From positions 1 through 24,216 of the IMG/VR virus record IMGVR_UViG_3300028831_000020: a stretch of DNA of 24,216 nt; one strand, written 5' to 3'. The notes beneath the pieces were generated by a model. That model had not been told where the DNA came from, ran no database searches, and saw nothing but the letters and a program-made list of their open reading frames with translations. This document shows positions 5,604 to 11,673 of this stretch, piece after piece. Position 1 is the stretch's first letter. Every line of letters begins with the position of its first letter. Source of the stretch: a virus. The position numbers and the translations under genes are program-made.

Positions 5604-5639
5604 TGCTGTGCGACCCTGCGGGTCGTTATCACAGCCGGG
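5600..5639. repeat. Long hairpin, about 16 bp
   Basis: CCCG-t-GCTGTG-CGACCC pairs with GGGTCG-TTAT-CACAGC-CGGG around a TGC triloop. It has a single-base bulge on one side and a TTAT bulge on the other. There is no U-tract, so it could be a factor-dependent terminator, a processing site or a cruciform just upstream of the late promoter region. Confidence 0.55.
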
Positions 5640-5673
5640 CTCGTCTGGGGCGGCTTTCAGGCTGGATCGGTAG

Positions 5674-5686
5674 TGTAATGCTTACA
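5674..5686. promoter_or_regulatory. 13-bp palindrome copy (perfect, TGTAA-TGC-TTACA)
   Basis: A perfect match, 60-70 bp upstream of the -35 of the late promoter candidate. It is the exact reverse complement of the copies at 12165 and 17742. Confidence 0.7.
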
Positions 5687-5726
5687 GAGATGTAAACTTT
5701 TAGTACTAATTTCTCAAAAAGGTACC

Positions 5727-5741
5727 ATTTACAGTGTAAAT
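5727..5741. promoter_or_regulatory. Palindrome ATTTACA-G-TGTAAAT upstream of promoter
   Basis: A perfect 15-bp dyad ending 5 bp before the -35 hexamer. It carries the same TGTAA/TTACA half-sites in inverted order, so the factor that binds the 13-bp palindrome may contact it, or it is an activator site. Confidence 0.5.
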
Positions 5742-5746
5742 AGCCC

Positions 5747-5775
5747 TTTTCATGGTTGACACATTTTGCTATAAT
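5747..5775 (+). promoter_or_regulatory. Sigma70-type extended -10 promoter for the late operon
   Basis: A consensus -10, TATAAT (5770-5775), is preceded by TGC, giving an extended -10. TTTTCA (5747-5752) sits 17 bp upstream as the -35. The predicted start is near 5782, giving a roughly 145-nt leader before the first SD. It is the best promoter match in the window and points into the rightward operon. Confidence 0.7.
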
Positions 5776-5817
5776 AAAGCACCCCTTCATACGGCCCGCC
5801 CGCCCACATGATCTGGG

Positions 5818-5855
5818 GATTGATCTGATGCACTGCTTAGGCAGTGCGATCAATC
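5818..5855 (+). promoter_or_regulatory. Large leader hairpin downstream of late promoter
   Basis: GATTGATC-tgat-GCACTGC pairs with GCAGTGC-GATCAATC around a TTAG loop: 15 bp with one 4-nt bulge, about 36 nt from the predicted transcript start. There is no U-tract. Position and form fit a leader control element (attenuator, anti-termination or RNA-stability hairpin); which one is not shown by the sequence. Confidence 0.6.
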
Positions 5856-5875
5856 ACCATATCTTCCCGGTTCAG

Positions 5876-5925
5876 ACTTCTCCTAGATAGTTGATTCCTG
5901 CCATACGGAGGATTTAAGGAGGAGT
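5876..5925 (+). promoter_or_regulatory. SD-masking pairing in the late leader
   Basis: ACTTCTCCT (5876-5884) is complementary to AGGAGGAGT (5917-5925) over 9 positions with one G-U pair. The second segment is the SD of the leader ORF, so the leader can close its own ribosome site. Confidence 0.5.
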
Positions 5926-5928
5926 GTA

Positions 5929-5961
5929 ATGATTCCGCATTGCTACACTGGGACTGTATGA
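5929..5961 (+). CDS. 10-codon leader ORF (MIPHCYTGTV)
   Basis: An ATG at 5929 lies 5 bases after AAGGAGG (5917-5923), the strongest SD around. The frame runs 10 codons and ends in TGA overlapping the ATG of the next gene (ATGA at 5958-5961). The downstream gene has only a weak GGGA of its own, so this ORF probably loads ribosomes for it by reinitiation. A TGTAA half-site (5925-5929) overlaps its start. It could also be read as an upstream extension in another frame (TTG at 5940), which is less likely. Confidence 0.5.
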   Translation: MIPHCYTGTV

Positions 5962-6374
5962 AGCTCACCATAGAGACCAGTAGCTCCTCTGATCTCGCGT
6001 CTGCCATTTCAGCTATAGCTGGCAGGGCTGATCTGGAGACTGTTCTTGTGGCAATCCAAACACTAGGAGATACCATGACTGTAGAGATGGCACGCTTGCA
6101 AAAGAGCGTGCGTGACGAGAAGGACGCTATCGAGGCCATGAAGTCTGCATTCTCGCAGATTGCCCAGCGCATCAGGGACCTCCAGGAGGACCCAGCCGCA
6201 CTATCCGCACTGGCTGATGAGATCGACGCCGAGACGCCGACCATTGTTCAGGCAACACTGGAAGGCACCGCAGCCGCAGGGTTCGTGGAGCCGACCAATC
6301 AACCCGCCCCCGTGTCCGATGTGACGCAGGCGGCACCGGCCCCCATCCCCGCAGAAGTCCCCACCAAGAAGTAG
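5958..6374 (+). CDS. Hypothetical coiled-coil protein (138 aa)
   Basis: The product begins MKLTIETSSSSDLASAISAIA. A helical, heptad-like middle follows (about residues 35-85, including EMARLQKSVRDEKDAIEAM), then an Ala/Pro-rich acidic tail ending EVPTKK. There is no signal peptide or membrane segment. The start at 5958 overlaps the leader ORF stop. An in-frame TTG at 5940 would add MLHWDC but ignores the leader arrangement. It is the first gene of the late operon, separated from terS by the putative packaging region. Function is unknown; a small virion or packaging accessory protein is possible from position only. Confidence 0.7.
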   Translation: MKLTIETSSSSDLASAISAIAGRADLETVLVAIQTLGDTMTVEMARLQKSVRDEKDAIEAMKSAFSQIAQRIRDLQEDPAALSALADEIDAETPTIVQATLEGTAAAGFVEPTNQPAPVSDVTQAAPAPIPAEVPTKK

Positions 6375-6380
6375 CATTCA

Positions 6381-6403
6381 GGGCCGGGACAGCCAACCGG
6401 CCC
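6381..6403 (+). terminator. GC hairpin after the first late gene, possible weak terminator
   Basis: GGGCCGG (6381-6387) and CCGGCCC (6397-6403) form a perfect 7-bp stem with a 9-nt loop, 7 bp after the TAG of the coiled-coil gene. No U-tract follows, so it may reduce rather than stop transcription, or mark the left edge of the packaging region. Confidence 0.4.
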
Positions 6404-6419
6404 ACTCTCCAATACAGTC

Positions 6420-6463
6420 TAGATACAGCTTAGATATAGCTTAGATACAGGCTAGATACAGCC
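6420..6463 (+). repeat. Four tandem 11-bp iterons
   Basis: The units TAGATACAGCT, TAGATATAGCT, TAGATACAGGC and TAGATACAGCC lie head-to-tail (6420-6430, 6431-6441, 6442-6452, 6453-6463), with a partial unit at 6411-6419. The 11-bp period puts each unit on the same face of the helix, as expected for cooperative binding of an oligomeric protein. Confidence 0.75.
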
Positions 6464-6781
6464 CAGCCTAGTGGCCGTACGCGCCGAGTACGCGAAGTGG
6501 AAGTGAAGCAAGTGACGAGAATCGGGGTACTGGTACTAAATTGGCTATTTTCAGGGTGATTGCCTCCCGATTTGGCATATTCGGCGGGGGGCGATTACCC
6601 GAGTTGGGGCCTGTTCGGGGGCTGACTGGTACTTTTGATCTACGGTTTAGGGCTGTTTTCGGGGGTACATAGGTGGCACCCCCCTCCCCGGCGATGCGTC
6701 CTAGGGGCTCCTACAGAGTCCGTTAAGGGGGGAACGCGTGCAAATTTGTGGTATTGGGGGGTGGGGTAGTAGACTATACCC

Positions 6782-7342
6782 ATGGCTAAGGCTAAGAATT
6801 CATTAAAGAGACAGCCGGATGTGCAGGGATTGAGGGCGGGTGTGCGTGGACCGGGCCAGCCCCGGAAGCAACCTATCCTCAACCACACGCAGCTACTGAA
6901 TCAGGCGGCTGTACAGAAGGTGGAGAACAAGTATCAGGTGGTCACTCTGCGGCGGGATGGCTACACCATGAGGGAGATAGCCGACATCCTGAAGGTGTCG
7001 ATAACTCTGGTGCATAACGCCCTGCACGAGGTGATGCACGAGACCATCCTGAAGTACAGGGAGTCGTCGGAGGAGGCCCGACAGCTACAGGTGGAGCGGC
7101 TGGATGGGCTGCTCAAGATCTATACGCCGCTGGCGAGGGGGTACGAGGCGATAGTGGCCGATGACAAGAACCCAGGTGTAATGCGTACAGTCCAGGTCAA
7201 GCCTAACTTGGAGGCGGCTAAGTTCATCCTCGATATTGAGGCAAGACGCGCTAAGTTGCTGGCGTTGGATGTGCCGGAAACTAAGAAGCTCGATGTCACC
7301 GGCATCAGAGAGTATGTGGGTGTGGACCTGGATGAGGTATGA
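6782..7342 (+). CDS. terS: Terminase small subunit (putative)
   Basis: The 186-residue product has a basic N-terminus, a helix-turn-helix at about residues 52-86 (LRRDGYTMREIADILKVSI) and a long helical C-terminal part typical of oligomerisation regions. It directly precedes and overlaps the large terminase gene (ATGA at 7339-7342), so by position and DNA-binding fold it is most likely the packaging recognition subunit. The iterons 320 bp upstream are a possible target. No good SD precedes the ATG. A one-mismatch copy of the 13-bp palindrome lies inside at 7177-7189. A plain HTH regulator is the alternative. Confidence 0.75.
   Translation: MAKAKNSLKRQPDVQGLRAGVRGPGQPRKQPILNHTQLLNQAAVQKVENKYQVVTLRRDGYTMREIADILKVSITLVHNALHEVMHETILKYRESSEEARQLQVERLDGLLKIYTPLARGYEAIVADDKNPGVMRTVQVKPNLEAAKFILDIEARRAKLLALDVPETKKLDVTGIREYVGVDLDEV
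7177..7189. promoter_or_regulatory. 13-bp palindrome copy inside terS (TGTAA-TGC-GTACA)
   Basis: One mismatch from consensus. In frame it reads GTA-ATG-CGT-ACA (V-M-R-T), the same codon phase as every other copy that lies inside a gene. Confidence 0.55.
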
Positions 7343-8736
7343 AGTACGGCCCAGTCAGTGAAGATAAGGTCCTGATGGAGGGTGTCGGGTACAAGATCCG
7401 ATACATGCCGTGTGGGGCCATCAAGGAACTGTTCAGTTGCAAGGAGGATGAGGTGCTGCTGGCGGGGCCTGCCGGCACCGGCAAGAGTCTCGGCATATTA
7501 CACAAGCACCATCTCATCCTGAGTAAGTATCCGGGGTCCAGGATGTTCATGGCCCGTAAGACACGGGCGAGTATGACTAACTCGTGTCTAGCGACCTTCC
7601 AGAATCACGTCCTGAAGAAGCCGGATAACGTTCACTTTCACAAACAGGACCAGCACTTCCTGTACCCCAACGGGTCAATTTACGCCGTAATCGGCCTTGA
7701 TGACCCCGAGCGCGTCAAGTCCACGGACTGGGATGGGGGCTTCGTGAACGAGGCCACTGAGTGTACCGAGAATGACATAGAGATCTGCACCACGCGACTT
7801 AGGAACTGGGTGGTGCCGTACCAGCAGCTACTGATGGACTGCAACCCCGACCGGCCTACACACTGGCTCAAGAAGCGATGCGAGAAGGGCCTGACTAAGA
7901 TGCTCATCTCCCGGCACACGGACAATCCACGGCTCTGGAATAGTCGGGCCATGGAGTGGACTAAGGAGGGTGAGCAGTATCTGGCTAAATTGCAGCGGTT
8001 GCAGGGAGTAAGACGGCAGCGGCTGTATCTCGGCCAGTGGGCGGCTGCGGAGGGGATGGTGTACGAGAAGTGGGACCCGATGGTGCATGTCATCAGTCCG
8101 GGGGATCTTCCGTCATCTTCGTCAGAATGGCCGCACTTCTGGAGTATCGACTGGGGCTACAATCACCCGTTCGTGTGGGGGGATTGGATGGAGGACCCGG
8201 ATGGCCGGATCTACCTCAACCAGCAGATCTACAAGACGAGGTACTTGGTGGAGGACGCGGCTAGGGACATTATCGAACTGACGAGGGATCAGGCTGTGCC
8301 GTACGCCATAATCTGTGACCACGACTCAGGAGACAGGGCGACATTCGAGCGGCACACCGGCTACCTTACTATGCCCGCGTACAAGCACATCCAGCCGGGG
8401 ATTCAGGCATTGCAGTCCAGACTAGACCCGGTATGGAAGGCGGGTAGGCCGGGAGTGTATATATTACGGGACTCCCTCATCAGCAAGGACCTGACGCTGG
8501 ATGAGGTAGGCAAGCCCACGGACACGCAGTCTGAGTTCGATGGGTATGTGTGGGATGAGAAGAAGAACAAGGATGTGAACAGTAAGCGGGATGAGTTACC
8601 CGTAGATCGGGACAATCATGGGATGGACATGACGCGGTATGCTGTAGCGTTCGTGGACTCTCTGGCGGATGACCCGGAGGAGTTCGAGACTACGGCTGTA
8701 CTGGAAGATGACGATGACTCGATTAGCATCTATTAA
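7339..8736 (+). CDS. terL: Terminase large subunit (ATPase and nuclease)
   Basis: The 465-residue product is the DNA packaging motor. Walker A GPAGTGKS lies at residues 43-50, followed by the MARKTRASM segment; the Walker B-like FVNEATE lies at 135-141. The C-terminal RNase H-like nuclease is suggested by acidic residues D271 (SIDWGYN), D327 (CDHDSGD) and D430 (HGMDMTRY). Length and domain order fit the family. It overlaps terS by 4 bp and its end overlaps the next gene. It docks on the portal vertex during head filling. Confidence 0.93.
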   Translation: MKYGPVSEDKVLMEGVGYKIRYMPCGAIKELFSCKEDEVLLAGPAGTGKSLGILHKHHLILSKYPGSRMFMARKTRASMTNSCLATFQNHVLKKPDNVHFHKQDQHFLYPNGSIYAVIGLDDPERVKSTDWDGGFVNEATECTENDIEICTTRLRNWVVPYQQLLMDCNPDRPTHWLKKRCEKGLTKMLISRHTDNPRLWNSRAMEWTKEGEQYLAKLQRLQGVRRQRLYLGQWAAAEGMVYEKWDPMVHVISPGDLPSSSSEWPHFWSIDWGYNHPFVWGDWMEDPDGRIYLNQQIYKTRYLVEDAARDIIELTRDQAVPYAIICDHDSGDRATFERHTGYLTMPAYKHIQPGIQALQSRLDPVWKAGRPGVYILRDSLISKDLTLDEVGKPTDTQSEFDGYVWDEKKNKDVNSKRDELPVDRDNHGMDMTRYAVAFVDSLADDPEEFETTAVLEDDDDSISIY

Positions 8737-8938
8737 CGGGCCATTAACCAAGCGGGAGGCTGAGGTGGCGACCTTGGCGATAAGTGGGATGACTAACATG
8801 CAAATTAGTCACCACTTATGCATAGGTGAAGATACAGTTAAGACGCACATGACTAAGATACTCCGTAAGTTAGGCATAACTAAGCGGGGGCAGATAGCCG
8901 GTGTATGGGCTCCGCCCCCGCCCAGATGGGGGTCTTAG
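8714..8938 (+). CDS. Solo LuxR/GerE-type HTH DNA-binding protein (74 aa)
   Basis: The product is almost only a LuxR-type C-terminal HTH. It reads LTKREAEVATLAISGMTN, then QISHHLCIGEDTVKTHMTKI and LRKLGITKRGQIA, with the family's REAEV, T-V-K-T-H and KLG positions. There is no receiver or sensing domain. The start at 8714 is chosen because GGAAG lies 6 bases upstream; it overlaps the last 23 bp of terL, so translation is coupled. Such a protein could bind a dyad such as the 13-bp palindrome spread through this genome, but that is inference. It is unusual to find a regulator between terL and portal. Confidence 0.8.
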   Translation: MTRLASINGPLTKREAEVATLAISGMTNMQISHHLCIGEDTVKTHMTKILRKLGITKRGQIAGVWAPPPPRWGS

Positions 8939-9015
8939 ACTTACTAATAGGGTCGTAGGACAGGTGTAACTTAGGTTAGTATCGCCGGGTAAGAACTCCC
9001 TAGTACAGTGTAATA

Positions 9016-9600
9016 GTGACCCAGAAATCTGGCCTTATTGCCTCAGTAGTCATCCTTGCGTGCTTCTACATTGCGTCATCCCCGATGAATGCGGCAGCAC
9101 AGAACCGTACAAGCAATCCTGATACCGATATCCTGAACGTCTCCGGTAACCTCACCGGCCTGTCTGCCAAGGAGGTCCTGCCACCAGCCGAGTACAAGGC
9201 GCTGGTGAAGGAGTTCCAGAAGTCCCGCATGGCAGTCATCGACAGCCCCAACCCGGTGGCGGGTGTCCTCGACAGGCTGGCCCAGCATGAGAAGCGTGCG
9301 GCTGAGGCTGTGGAGAGCATCAACAAGAAGTATGCCGACTTGCAGGAGACCCTCAAGAACCTGCACGAGACCGAGCGGCAGACGTACATCCTCCCTGAGC
9401 AGCTTCGGGCGATAGACCAGCGCCTTGCCAACCTGGAGAAGTACCAGGACAGGGAGGAGCAGCAGCCGACAGAGATTGCCGTGCTGGAGACCAAGGTGAA
9501 CTGGCTGCTGGGCGGGGTCGCGTTCATGCTGTCACTGGTGATGGGCACGATTGTCAGGTCGGGTATGCGGCGGGTGTTCCCCAGCAATCGAGTGCGATAG
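9016..9600 (+). CDS. Membrane-anchored coiled-coil protein (194 aa)
   Basis: The product starts at a GTG. The N-terminal hydrophobic segment (GLIASVVILACFYIASS) ends in NAAA-Q, which could be a signal peptide or anchor. A charged coiled coil spans about residues 80-155 (HEKRAAEAVESINKKYADLQ). A second membrane helix lies near residues 160-182 and the tail is basic. Topology is compatible with a spanin-like or other envelope protein, but no motif proves it. There is no SD; a TGTAA half-site (9009-9013) lies right before the start. It sits between the HTH gene and a small helical protein, an unusual place for lysis genes. Confidence 0.65.
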   Translation: MTQKSGLIASVVILACFYIASSPMNAAAQNRTSNPDTDILNVSGNLTGLSAKEVLPPAEYKALVKEFQKSRMAVIDSPNPVAGVLDRLAQHEKRAAEAVESINKKYADLQETLKNLHETERQTYILPEQLRAIDQRLANLEKYQDREEQQPTEIAVLETKVNWLLGGVAFMLSLVMGTIVRSGMRRVFPSNRVR

Positions 9601-9607
9601 GTGCTAT

Positions 9608-9886
9608 ATGGAGATCATGAGATTTCTAGTATTGGCATTGCAGCTACTTCCCTCAATCATCGACGCTGTTCAAGCGGTTGAGGTCGCCATCCAAGGTGCG
9701 TCTGGCGCGGATAAGAAAGCCGTGGTCATGAGCGCCGTAGAGTCCGCAGCACAGGCTGGGGGTAAGATCCCAGAGGACCATGTGCAGGCCGTTAGCCTTC
9801 TGGTGGATAACGTTGTCGCCAAGCTTAACAAGGCAGGGTGGACAGGTCAGCCAAAGGACACCACCACGGTGACTGCCAAAGTGTAA
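9608..9886 (+). CDS. Small helical protein with hydrophobic N-terminus (92 aa)
   Basis: The product begins MEIMRFLVLALQLLPSIIDA, a hydrophobic or amphipathic helix. It continues with Ala-rich helices (DKKAVVMSAVESAAQAGG, DHVQAVSLLVDNVVAKLN) and a polar tail. Similar small phage proteins occur near lysis or virion genes, but I cannot assign a family. A longer frame from 9551 would overlap the previous gene and begins with an unlikely cysteine-rich stretch, so 9608 is preferred; 9617 is possible. The stop at 9884-9886 lies inside a degenerate copy of the 13-bp palindrome. Confidence 0.6.
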   Translation: MEIMRFLVLALQLLPSIIDAVQAVEVAIQGASGADKKAVVMSAVESAAQAGGKIPEDHVQAVSLLVDNVVAKLNKAGWTGQPKDTTTVTAKV

Positions 9887-9894
9887 TCATTAGC
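9882..9894. promoter_or_regulatory. 13-bp palindrome copy, degenerate (TGTAA-TCA-TTAGC)
   Basis: Two mismatches from consensus, but placed in the 12-bp gap between the small helical gene and the portal gene, which has no SD. Placement raises its weight. Confidence 0.4.
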
Positions 9895-9898
9895 GGTT

Positions 9899-11626
9899 AT
9901 GGGATTACTTGGTAATCTGCGTGACCGTGTAATAGGTTCGATAGCGGGCTGGCAGCTTGGGGCGGCTAGTTTGGAGACCGTCAGTGAGGCTCTGGACAAT
10001 GCCGCCCTACCTGCGTCTACTAAGGAGGCGCTGGGCGGGCTGGGCGAGATCGAACTGGCCGAGGAGGACATCAACTGGCGGGAGTTGGTGGCTGGGCAGG
10101 GCCGGATGGATTTCAGCAGGGCCAGCCTGCGGAAGATGACCAATCGGTCCAGGGTGATGTACCTCGTCAACCCGCTCATCCACCGGGCTGTCAGCATCCA
10201 GGAGCTTTATGTCTGGGGCAGTGGAGTGTCAATTAAGGGTGATGACGCCTCAGTAGATGAGGTGGTGCAGGCGTTCTTCACCGACCAGCGCAACCAGACT
10301 GTCATAGGGGAGTCTTGGGATGAGCGGGAGAGGGAGCAGAGGATAGACGGCAACACCTTCCTGGTGTTCTTCGTCAACAAGAGCAATGGCACGGCTCGTG
10401 TCCGTCTGCTGCCGTTCCATCAGGTGGAGCGCATCATCTTTAATCCCGAGGACGCCACAGAACCCTGGTACTACGTCAGAGAGCCCTCGCCGGGTGTGTC
10501 GGTGATGATGGATGGCGGTATCGACCCCGGCCAGCAGAGCTTCGACCCCGTACTGTACCCCGACATCGACTACGACCCGATCATCAAGCCGTCTGAGATT
10601 GATGGCCGCAAGGTGCATTGGGACACCCGTGTCATGCACATCAAGACTGGTGGGCTGTCCGGTATGACGTTCGGGATGCCTGAGTTGTTCTCCGCGATGA
10701 ACTGGAGCACAGCGTATACAAGGGTGCTGGAGAACTTCGCCAAGATGCTGGCCGCATACGCCCGCTATGCCATGAAGATCACGGGCACGGCTGGGAAGAA
10801 GGGCATTGCGGCGGCTAAGAGCAAGCTGGGGCCGACTGTACCGGCTGAGGGCGCACCAGACCCCCGCCGTAGTTCGGCCACTGCCAATTGGTTCGTCGGG
10901 TCGGGCATGACGGATATTGCCCCCATCAAGACGGCTGGGTCTACCACGGCACCGGATGAGGCGAGGGCGATTCGGAGCATGGTGGCGGCGGGGTCGGACA
11001 CGCCAGAGCACTTCTTTGGCGACAGCGACATCGGCAACTTCGCCACCAGCAGCACGCTGGATAGGCCGACTGAGCTTAAGATGGTGTCCCGGCAGAGGAT
11101 GTGGATGCTGGTAATCCTCCGCATCAGCATGAAGCTCATGGAGTGGTCGGCCAAGGCTCCGACTGGGGTGCTGAGGAAGGCCGGGTTCACCCTGCAACTG
11201 GTGCGGGATGACTTCGACAAGAGGTGGTCTGTAAAGATTACACCACCGGCCAACAGGAGCCTGAAGGTGACGGTGGCATTCCCCAGCATCCTGGAGCGGG
11301 ATGTGACGGATCGAGTGAGGGCTGTCGTGCAGGCTGCTACACTCGGCGGGAGCCCTGCGGAGGGGATCATCCCTGACCGGGGCTTCCTGTTCAAGCTGCT
11401 CATGATCGCACTGGGCGAGAAGGATGCCACGGCTCTGATGGAGAAGTACTACCCGGAGAAGGTCACTCAGGGCTTCATCGACCCGGCAGACAGGCACTCG
11501 GACGATCATCTGGCGGCACTCGGCAAGAAGGAGTTGGGTGACGCCGCGTTGATAGCCGCCAAGAATAAGCCCAACGGGAAGGCCCCCGCATCAGGCTCCC
11601 CGGCACCGGCAGTTAGCAACAAGTAG
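9899..11626 (+). CDS. Portal protein
   Basis: The 575-residue product has the features of a portal: MYLVNPLIHRAVSIQELYVW near the N-terminus, a central region with RIDGNTFLVFFV and RVRLLPFHQVERI, VMHIKTGGLSGMTFGMPEL, and the long stem helix region with MVSRQRMWMLVILRISMKLM. It forms the ring at the special vertex through which terminase pumps DNA and to which connector proteins bind. Length fits the family. The C-terminus is Pro/Ala/Lys-rich. There is no SD before the ATG; a degenerate 13-bp palindrome lies there. A perfect copy of that palindrome is inside at 11230-11242. Confidence 0.88.
   Translation: MGLLGNLRDRVIGSIAGWQLGAASLETVSEALDNAALPASTKEALGGLGEIELAEEDINWRELVAGQGRMDFSRASLRKMTNRSRVMYLVNPLIHRAVSIQELYVWGSGVSIKGDDASVDEVVQAFFTDQRNQTVIGESWDEREREQRIDGNTFLVFFVNKSNGTARVRLLPFHQVERIIFNPEDATEPWYYVREPSPGVSVMMDGGIDPGQQSFDPVLYPDIDYDPIIKPSEIDGRKVHWDTRVMHIKTGGLSGMTFGMPELFSAMNWSTAYTRVLENFAKMLAAYARYAMKITGTAGKKGIAAAKSKLGPTVPAEGAPDPRRSSATANWFVGSGMTDIAPIKTAGSTTAPDEARAIRSMVAAGSDTPEHFFGDSDIGNFATSSTLDRPTELKMVSRQRMWMLVILRISMKLMEWSAKAPTGVLRKAGFTLQLVRDDFDKRWSVKITPPANRSLKVTVAFPSILERDVTDRVRAVVQAATLGGSPAEGIIPDRGFLFKLLMIALGEKDATALMEKYYPEKVTQGFIDPADRHSDDHLAALGKKELGDAALIAAKNKPNGKAPASGSPAPAVSNK
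11230..11242. promoter_or_regulatory. 13-bp palindrome copy inside portal (perfect, TGTAA-AGA-TTACA)
   Basis: A perfect match. In frame it reads GTA-AAG-ATT-ACA (V-K-I-T). The AGA centre differs from the TGC/GCA centre of other perfect copies, showing that the arms rather than the whole 13-mer are conserved. Confidence 0.65.
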
Positions 11627-11645
11627 TAGTTGCAAATGGTGATAG

Positions 11646-11660
11646 GGCCTAAAATAGGCC
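11646..11660 (+). promoter_or_regulatory. Hairpin between portal and protease genes
   Basis: GGCCTA-AAA-TAGGCC is a perfect 6-bp stem in the 47-bp gap. It is followed by GAGGAG 3 bases before the protease ATG. There is no U-tract, so an RNA-processing or translational role is more likely than termination. Confidence 0.45.
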
Positions 11661-11673
11661 GGTAGAGGAGCTT

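Larger units (their letters stand above)
3681..5673. other. Long gene-free region rich in hairpins and palindromes
   Basis: About 2 kb between the divergent gene blocks. Open frames are short, lack SDs and have atypical composition. Perfect hairpins occur throughout, along with a 14-bp palindrome, two tandem or near-tandem duplications and several copies of the 13-bp TGTAA-N3-TTACA palindrome. The region could hold a replication origin, a regulatory switch or non-coding RNAs; which one cannot be decided from sequence alone. tRNA-like fragments are present (about 4556-4690) but do not fold into a tRNA. Confidence 0.6.
6375..6781. other. Gene-free region upstream of terS; candidate packaging (cos/pac) region
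   Basis: 407 bp with no gene. It holds a GC hairpin, 11-bp tandem iterons (6420-6463), three TGGTACT motifs (6524-6635), and repeated runs of 4-6 G on the plus strand between 6586 and 6766, with one C-rich block. In many tailed phages the terminase small subunit binds just beside its own gene, so this is the natural place for a packaging site. No cohesive end can be read from one linear sequence. Confidence 0.5.

Noticed and set aside
5756-5775. TTGACA followed by TATAAT as a promoter pair
   Set aside because: The spacing is only 8 bp. The -10 is kept, but TTTTCA at 17 bp and the extended -10 TGC are the more plausible partners.
10250-11509. Long antisense open frame (419 codons) opposite the portal gene
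   Set aside because: Product is rich in Arg, His and Pro with no fold-like pattern; it mirrors GC-rich codon positions of the portal gene.
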